A stretch of DNA of 64,000 nt from Anisodus tanguticus (lineage: Eukaryota; Streptophyta; Magnoliopsida; Solanales; Solanaceae): NCBI GenBank assembly GCA_034509755.1, contig CM067552.1:15223001-15287000 (forward strand). The letters are read 5' to 3'. Below the pieces are notes generated by a model, which did no database searches, was not told where the DNA came from, and worked only from the letters and a program-made list of their open reading frames with translations. A program made the position numbers and the translations under genes. Positions 56,366-64,000 of the stretch are shown here, piece by piece (position 1 is the first letter of the stretch; each line of letters begins with the position of its first letter).

Positions 56366-58355
56366 TATCACGACCCAAATCATGAGTCATGATGGCACCT
56401 ACACTATCCCCGCGGTAGGCGAACCATCCCCAAAAATCCTTTTAACACATATTAAAACATTGCAGAATAATTAAAGGAACTATAAAGATATAGCAATTTT
56501 TCATTAAACCTTATGATTAACACGATCCTTTACAACACAACTTTTTCCCAAAACCTGATCTGACTTGTACAAAGACTACTAAGAATATAATAGATAGCGA
56601 AATAAAAGAAGCCACTGTCTTGAATGAATAAGATAAGAACGGTCTGACTAAGAAGAACACCAAGCCCGCCGATAGGATGAGTGGCATGCCTTAATCTCCA
56701 CGTACTCTGAAGCTGCAACCTGAACCATTCTCTATACCTGCATCCACGTAAAAGATGTAGCAACTGTAGTATGAGTACACCATATACCCCTATAAACATT
56801 ATAGGCTGACAATGACAGACATCACGTAACATGCATAAATATTAAGTTGACACACATGTAGTCCTAACCTATTCATTCCGGCTAAGCACATAGTTCACAT
56901 ATACCAATAGAAATAGCCCCGCACATAATCTACAATCCAATCCATAGTAACACCTTGAATTCATAAAAGTAAGTCCACTAGTCATTAATCAACTTACCTA
57001 AGTCATACTTCTTCTAACTCCGCATACTTCATTAGTCTTCTAAAAAGGACAATTAAACACTTATGAAATACAATCACATCACGACCTTTCACGGAGTCAT
57101 ATCATTGGCAAACCTCATCATTGTTGACCTAATATTATCCCTAACTTATAGCCATGGTTCCCATCAGTGCACCTAAAAATATGGTGCATGCTAGTTTATT
57201 ACATAACCCTATTATGTTTGAGTAAGTGTTTACGGTCATGAATCTCCTATTTAGGATGGAATTAGACCTATATATGACCACTCGAGACGATAGTTACAAT
57301 GACAACACAACACCTCATTAGTCCTCTAGACTCTCTATCAAGTAGGGCAATAATTCACATAGGTCACCTTTAACCACATAAAGGGTTCAACACTCAGAAA
57401 ACTCCGAAATCATGGAAGTTCAATCAAATGAATTCACCTTATTATGATAATCAATCCAAATCAATTAAAAATCTCAAGTAATAAATATATATGAATAAAT
57501 GATATAAATGCAATGCAATGCAAGGTACCATTCCATCAACCAGTATACACACTCAATATGCTTTGCCATATAGATATGACCAATAACCGACCCACGTCGT
57601 CCATATACTTTTCCTAGCTAGCTGGAATTCACACACCAATATGACTAAAGCGCAAGACTCATTTGTCGAGCCATATCAAATCATTTTACCATATTATTGT
57701 TCCAAGTCATCTCACTAGAACATCTTTACCTTTCCTTTCTGGTCTCATTGGACCCACAACATCTCCATACCACTCCATTTTCTATATCACAATAACCATG
57801 AGTGTATGAATGCAAGTAATCATGGAATATGAGATGCAATCAAATATAAGAGATGAATAACACATGTCTTAGAATTTAATATCACATAATTTCATGTAAT
57901 CAGTCTTTCATATCAAAAGCATATGTGATTAGTAAATAAATTTAACAATCAATGGAGACACGCCCAAGTAATGGCGAAAAGCAGACATAACAATAGTTGG
58001 AATCAACCCTAACGCTGATTTCTCAAATCACCCATCAAGACAGTTTAACACTGGTATCCACCCAAGCGCTCATCACAACCACTAAGGTAGGACCCCTAAC
58101 TTTCCCAATACCCCTCAATATTTATTATAACTATGTACTTCTATCGGAGTCAAGATATATTAAACCTTAGCCTACCTCTTGGCCAAATAGGAGCAACGAA
58201 CAATCACGTCAAGGCCTTGCCTTTTCGGCGAGTCTATGAACTATCAAAGTCTATCCATTAATTAATCTACATTAGCTTTAGAAGATAACGATACTCATAA
58301 TACCATAGTTTCAAAATGAAATCAAACACAACCCTAAAAAGGGACCCCGAGCCCA

Positions 58356-60148
58356 TGATGTGTCGTTGAATAACGGCATATTTGATGCCTTTTGATGATA
58401 AGTTCTACTTGTTTTTAAGCAAGTTTTTGTCATTTTGATACATTTCGGTTATGTATCAGGTAAATGACAATAAAAAGGCAAGAAAAAGGAAATAATCATC
58501 AAGTTCCTAATTTAGAGTTGTACGGACCGTACATATTTGTCCATACAATTGTACCCTAAGAGTGAAGATTGAGGCCGAATGTTGGAAATCTGAGGAAGAC
58601 AATGACTGTGGATTTATATAGACCGTACTTCCCTCCGTACATTTTTGGCCACTTGACTGACGAACAAGGTAAGTATGAATTGTATGGACTGTACTTATTT
58701 GTACGGACCGTACAAACTTGGCGTAGAAATTGAATGTGGCAACTTATACGGACAATACTTATTTGTACGGTTCGTACTTTGTGGCGTATGGGAAGTTTTG
58801 TAAAATCTTAATTTCGAGTTTTTGGACTTGTATAAATACCTTTTAAAGTTTTGTGGTCATTTATCATATGTTTTACTATTAGTCTCGATATTTGTGAGTA
58901 CGAAAAATATTTTAAATCTTTCAATGATAAAATTCCATCCTTTAATCTTATTTATTTAATTGTAAGTTTCAATGAATACTTTATTATTTTACTTTTTCAT
59001 CAATATTATGAGTAGCTATACTTAATACCAAGGTTGTGTACCCAATGATGAGTGTTATGCGAATGGGTATTTAATCTTGATATATGAATAATGGGTTGTT
59101 AGTATCTATATATCTCTTATTCGTTGATGTTGGTTAATGGTTGCAAACATTAGCTTAAGCCATAAATATTTCTCTACTTGGAAAAGTGAGTAGGTTTTAG
59201 TAAGGATAAATAACAAGGACTCAGGACATTAACTCTTGTTTAATAAACTCACCTAGGAATAAGAGGAGTTTACTTGACATAATTAATTATTTTACTCTTT
59301 TATATTTGGGAAAATCATAAGGAGAAATACTTCCTAATTATTGGAAAATATTTGGAAGTCACATAGAGATTAAGTGCATACAATACAACAATCCATTAAA
59401 AGTATATCACACTAATACCTAGACAATAACCTCTAATCTAGCGGGGACACAACCTGGGTTTCTTAATCACATTAATTTACAATCAATTCAAGATAGCTAG
59501 TAGAAATACATCAACTTTTACAACCTTAACGGAATACGAACAAAGACCTAAGTTAACTAATACACTATGATAGTAACCTTTTCGTACTCTATTCCCTATG
59601 AGATTTGAACCCAACCTAGTTGGGTTACTATATTTGGTAACTTCCACTTTATGCCATTCAATATGTGTAATTTGAGCGTATCAAATTTTGGCGTCATTAT
59701 CGGGGAATACAATTTAAAATTACTAAAGAGGAGTATACTTGGCATAATCAATCGTTTTTAACTCCACTATTTTATATTTGGAAAAATCATAAAGAGAAAT
59801 ACTTCCTAACTATTGGGAAATATTAGGAAGTCACATAGAGATTAAGTTCATGCAAAATAACAACCCATTAGATGTATATCACACTAATACCTACAACATA
59901 ACATCTAATCTAGTGGAACTTTGGTTTCTTAGTAACTTTAATTTACAATTAATTCAAGATAGCTAGTAGAAATACATAAACTTTAATAACCTTAGTGGAA
60001 TACGAACAAAGACCTAAGTCAAGTAATACACTATGATAGTAAGATTTTGCACCCTATTCCCTGTGGGATTTGACCCCAACCTAGTTGGTTTACTATATTT
60101 GACAATGTCTTCTTTACGCTATTTAATAGGTGTAATTTGAGCGTATCA
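58356..60148 (+). mobile_element. Collapsed family-C element: LTR, PBS, partial LTR
   Basis: A 1328-bp LTR (58356-59683, TGATGTGTCG ... GAGCGTATCA) is followed by a primer site (59689-59706) and about 18 bp of other sequence. Then comes a 424-bp copy of the LTR's end (59725-60148), matching 59261-59683 and also ending GAGCGTATCA. The target duplication GCCCA flanks the whole (58351-58355 and 60149-60153). The internal region has been lost, leaving the element reduced to LTR-PBS-partial LTR. It sits inside another LTR. Confidence 0.9.
59689..59706 (+). promoter_or_regulatory. Primer-binding site, tRNA-Asp type
   Basis: TGGCGTCATTATCGGGGA, five bases after the LTR. It matches the tRNA-Asp-type site of Athila/Tat elements with four transition differences. 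Confidence 0.75.
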
Positions 60149-60935
60149 GCCCACAAGGGAAAAATATGGAAATTTATATTGAAAATGGTCTAACCAAAGT
60201 TTAGAGAGTAAAAATACCAAGTTCCATCACAAACTAATCCTAATTAAGCTTAATTTCATCAATTTAGTAAAAATCCCAATTTTGGAGAAAACCCAAGAAT
60301 TTAATCTCTTGAAAACCAATTTAAAACATCAAAGATTGAATTGGAAACACTTACTCAAGCTTTTTCAAGAAAAATATTAGAAAACTCCACCAAATCACTA
60401 ATGATATGTTATGAAAAACAATTTACTAACCTATGATTTTTAATCATGAAACTCTCTTTTAAAACAAGTTTTTCACCATGGAAACCTTAAATAATCTAAC
60501 ATGGTCATAAAAAATGTTAGGGAACTAACCCCAATGATCTATCTTGAGAAACCCTCCAATTTCCCCTTCTAATGAGCTGCTAGGTCCAAGAAATGTATTA
60601 GGGGAAATGGGGATTGAAGTTGGAAAAGATAGGTTTAAAAATAACTTTTTGGTCCAGCATTTCAGCTTCAACGGCCAATTTTCTGCTTCGGCTGCCATAC
60701 TAGAACATTAATATTATCCGATACTAAAATGGGCATAACTCCCTCATACAAAGTCGAAACTTGACGTTCTATTTTCTATAAATTTTAATTTAAATCCATA
60801 ACCTAAAACTCTGTAGTGAATTTTGTAGTGATCATCATAACCTAAAACTCTGTAGTGAATTTTGCGGGCCTCATTTGGATGTTGAGGTCTATTAATCCAA
60901 TAGAATCACATTGACATCCGTCGAAGGTTGTCACA

Positions 60936-62536
60936 TCGGTAGGGTTCTTGTATATTTTCCCAACATCATAATCCAATTATTTAAGCTACAAATGGTGTTG
61001 GATTAGAACTTTGAATTGCGATCTTCCTTGTAATGTAAGAGAAGTGACCATTTGTGCCAGACTTTCAACAGAATTCTAGATCAGTGGTTTTCATACAGTT
61101 CAATCTTCTTCCTGCTCGATCATGTGAATTTGGTTAGCACCATAATTGGGCAGAGGATTGGTGTTTACGTTCGGTGCTGCCATTTCAAATATGATCTCTT
61201 TTTTGTTGATCAAATCCTGTATCTTATGTTTCAAATTGATACAATCTACTGTATTTTGTCCACTTCTTCCGGAGTGGTATGCACAAGTCCGGTCGGCTCA
61301 AAAGAAACGTCTCTTAGGGTTAGCTAATTTTGGCGGAATAACTTGGATAATTCTGACGACTTTCAGTCTTTCGAATAACTTGGTTCAAGTTTTGAGAAGC
61401 GGAGTAAACATTCATGGAGGATTTTTTTTTGTGCTCAAACGTGAAAAGTCATACGCAGCTGGAGAAGACTGGTTTTGATGATTCTGATGGTTCTGTGGAG
61501 CTTGATAAGCAGGTGCGGGGATTTAATAATTTAGTTGTGGAGCTTGGTATGTGTGTATTGGTATTTGGTAATTTTCCTATGGAGCTTGGTAGGCTAGAAC
61601 CGGTGTTTGATAGTTATCTTGTGTATAGAATACCGACACAAGAATGTATGGAGAAGACATATAGTTGTTTAGAGGTGGATATTGATATATTTCAGAAGAC
61701 GATTGTGATCCTTCCTTCTTTAAGCTTCTTGGGTTAGGTGTGTGGAAAATTCTTTCCACATCCTCCTTCTTCTTTATAGCCCCGACGGTGCGCTATTGAC
61801 TAGCCTTGTTTGCTACACTGACAATTCTTCCCGATTTGAGGTTGTCCTGTACCGCCTTTCCTATTTTTATTAATTCAGAGTATGGCCTCCCGACTACAGA
61901 TAGCATGCGGTCATAGAAGTCTGATTCTTATGATCGGATGAAGACATCAACTAATTTTTCTTCTCTCATCGGCCATTGTTCTTGGGCGGCTTCGACCCTC
62001 AATCTACTCGTATATTCAAAGTAGTTCTTAACAGACTTTTACTTATCCTTTTCTAGGTAGTAACGGTCAGGCACAGTATCCACATTGAAATGGAACCTTT
62101 CCATGAATGCCCCCATCATGTCTTCCCAGGCATCCCAACAGCGTATGTCCTAGGTTGTGAACCATCCAGATGCTTCTCCTGTGAGGCTCCGACTAAACAA
62201 CCTCATAATAAGAGCCTTGTTTCTTTTGATCCCGACCAGTTTGTGGAAATATGCTCTTAGATGAGCCTTGGGATTCCCTGTCCCATTGAATAGTTTGAAT
62301 TTCGGCACCTTGAAGCCTTCAGGCAAGTCCAGGTCCGGATTCATGCATAGATCATCATAGCTTAGGCCCGTTGCTTTCCAAGAGCATCTATTGGATTTCT
62401 TGAGCAAGTCCATTATTTTTTGCTCCATTTCCCTATCCCTTCTGTCTTGTTCGGCCCTCCATACCTTTTCCATTTCATTATAATAGTCGAGCTCGGGTGA
62501 AGAGTCGATGGAAGTGATTGGGGTGTGGATAGACAT
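60936..62536 (-). pseudogene. Gypsy gag of Tat/Ogre-like type, decayed
   Basis: The ATG at 62536 opens MSIHTPITSIDSSPELDYYN. A charged coiled coil (EKVWRAEQDRRDREMEQK) is followed by LCMNPDLDLPEGFKVPKF, GTGNPKAHLRAYFHKLVG and LFSRSLTGEASGWFT, the gag capsid homology of this lineage. Stops then break it (for example TAG near 62148 and TAA near 61937), but RVEAAQEQWPMREEKLVDVF and SVVGRPYSELIKIGKAVQDN are clear. Further on there is a Tyr/Gln/Pro-rich repeat (YQAP recurring at about 61590-61520), a zinc-like CAYHSGRSGQNTVDC segment and NTNPLPNYGANQIHMIE. The sequence ends at 60936 against the split LTR. The plus-strand open frames over it are antisense shadows. Confidence 0.85.
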
Positions 62537-62546
62537 TGTGGGATGT

Positions 62547-64000
62547 TGTTATATACCATATTTTCATACGTTAAAGTGTGTCATGATTTATTCGATATAA
62601 GCTTGGAGAGAAAGACTATTCTCAAGTTCACGAGTGTTTAAAACCATGTATAGCACATGTTGAAAGGTTTAGAAGTTTTCATCGAGCGTCAGAAAGTTGG
62701 AAATGTTACAACCCATATATTTGTGTATTACTAGGAGTATTTAACATGCTAAGAAGTTCATGTTATGAGGTATTTGATACGTATAATAGTCGTGTGTTAA
62801 GTTTTGAAGTCAAGCGAGTTGTAAATAAAAAGTTGGCAAAAGTTCTAACAAGTTACATTAATAAATTAACTGAAACTTTAGGTCAAATGTTGCAGAGCTT
62901 TTCTCCCCATCTATTTGGAATTACGAGGTTATCCACCCACTAAATTTAAGGTCTACGAGTGTAGTTTCAAAACCATTAAACCGTTTGTCGATACGACGTC
63001 TAAGTAGAGAGATATTCGTATTTTCGTGACACTACATAGACAGTCCCATTGGGACCCACTTGAGGCAGCCACCGACTTAGCTTCTTTTAAAAGATATTTG
63101 GGGGTCATTCTTTGGTTATTTATCTACCAAGATCGACCCTTATAATCTCCAAAGATATCTCAACAATGTATAAGAGTTTCAAGGAGGAATACAAGTGTTT
63201 AGATCCAACTTGAACACCAAAAGTTGATTCAAGTAGAGAATAACACTTATATAGTGTTGTGATGTGATTGAGGGTTGTTGTGAGCTGTACCAGCTGGGGA
63301 TTTCAAGTTTTATCTACTTCCTAAGGTAATTAAATCATGTTCTTAGTTGTGATTAAGGTTAATCACGTGTTGGTTGAATTGCTTGAGTGAAAATCTACAA
63401 GATAGCAATTGACATGGCATAAGGAATTATTATATTTTTGTGGGTTGTGTTGAGGCTATATATATGTTAATTAAGTTTATTTAAGTAGAAAACATGAAAA
63501 ACAAGTGATTGATGATAAAGTTTAAGCTGCTAGGCATGTGGACTATTTTGAAGATTATTCTAATGATGTTTTGGGCTTAAAATGATATGGTAAGCATAAG
63601 TATGATGTTATAGATGTTTTAGGCAGATTCATGGAAAAGGAATTGGATTGAAATTATATTTTATTACTTGTAAATCGAGCTTACCGCTCAAAATGGTTGT
63701 TAAAGTAATCAGAAAGCTTAGTGTTAATTGTATTTTTGTTGTTTGGGTTGTTTGGTGACTTTTAGTAACTTATGGTATGCATTATAAACAGGGGAGGTGC
63801 TATCAACTTTTCCCAAAAGTGCTAGTTGTTAGTTGGTTTAAAATGAAATATTACATTAAGACCTTCGTTGTGATGGTTGGACTATTTTGTATGCTTTTAG
63901 AGGTAAATATAAGATTGAGAACCCCAAAACTTACTTGTTTTAATGTTGGCCATGTTAAATCAAAGGATAAAGGATAAAGGATAATGGGGTTAAAAGTTTG
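62547..64000 (+). repeat. LTR-like repeat running off the window
   Basis: TGTTATATACCATATTTTCATACGTTAAAG at 62547 resembles the start of a common Solanaceae LTR, and later words (AAATGTTACAACCCATATATTTGTG, GTTTTGAAGTCAAGCGAGTTGTAAAT) fit it. No right end is present. No gene is seen in it; the 65-66-aa frames are not supported. Confidence 0.5.

Larger units (their letters stand above)
56366..60935 (-). repeat. Gypsy LTR split by a family-C insertion
   Basis: The plus-strand left edge TATCACGACCCAAATC (56366) and right edge GAAGGTTGTCACA (60935; minus TGTGACAACCTTCG) are LTR ends. The two pieces (56366-58350 and 60154-60935) total about 2.77 kb once the 58356-60148 insert and one target copy are removed, close to the A LTR length. 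No matching flanking repeats or primer site were found, so it may be a solo or truncated LTR. A 39-bp tandem duplication (CATAACCTAAAACTCTGTAG...) lies at 60797-60864. Confidence 0.7.

Noticed and set aside
56361..60940. Target duplication for the split LTR
   Set aside because: ATAAT on the left and TCGGT on the right do not match, so no insertion boundary could be confirmed.
61052..61737. Three overlapping plus-strand frames of 91-110 codons
   Set aside because: The minus strand reads as gypsy gag with clear family text, so these are shadows.

Overview
The window looks like plant nuclear DNA, most likely from Solanaceae. The reasons are a tRNA-derived SINE of the Au/TS type, Solanaceae-style Ty3/gypsy LTR vocabularies (TGTAACGACCC ... 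GGGTCGTGACA ends), a Retrofit-like Ty1/copia element and an AT-rich background. The genus cannot be set from the sequence alone. The window is almost entirely transposable-element DNA in several nesting layers. Only one intact host-type gene is visible: a small classical arabinogalactan protein (AGP) on the minus strand at 55202-55669, with its own TATA box.

Layout. 1-620: decayed gypsy RNase H-integrase (minus). 621-5382: repeat-derived non-coding DNA with a SINE at 3150-3337. 5383-8478: 3' part of an LTR element (family C) with a small coiled-coil ORF, a polypurine tract and an LTR. 8479-12576: minus-strand chromovirus gypsy (G) reduced to LTR, integrase-chromodomain and partial LTR. 12577-15588: non-coding DNA with a Helitron-like 3' end (hairpin plus CTAG) and a ~190-bp imperfect tandem array. 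15594-20625: complete but dead Ty1/copia element (minus) with 370-bp LTRs and a CAATG target duplication. 20631-25978: no recognised gene. 25979-45171: gypsy (A-lineage) DNA, including a host element (5' LTR 29170-31981, gag-protease, RT) interrupted inside pol by a second gypsy element E (34298-42034). E in turn carries a solo LTR (37309-39265) in its own RT. 45172-54547: minus-strand A/B-type LTR fragments around a decayed plant-transposon-domain ORF (48961-50170). 54548-56365: the AGP gene island. 56366-60935: a minus-strand LTR split by a collapsed family-C element (58356-60148, duplication GCCCA). 60936-62536: decayed gypsy gag (minus). 62547-64000: start of another LTR running off the window.

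Working relations. None of the retroelement polyproteins is open from end to end. Stops, frameshifts and catalytic substitutions hit every one I could read, and many of them are G->A or C->T changes. The insertion order can be read from target duplications and LTR divergence: A first, then E (LTRs roughly 10% apart over the part compared), then the solo LTR. The copia element (LTRs about 7% apart) is a separate and somewhat younger event.

I did not find an undescribed multi-gene system. The most unusual signals are structural: a pol gene with its RT and integrase blocks in swapped order, an LTR element collapsed to LTR-PBS-partial LTR with an intact target duplication, and two sets of short GC-rich dyads reiterated in LTRs and other element DNA. 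All percentages were judged by eye.
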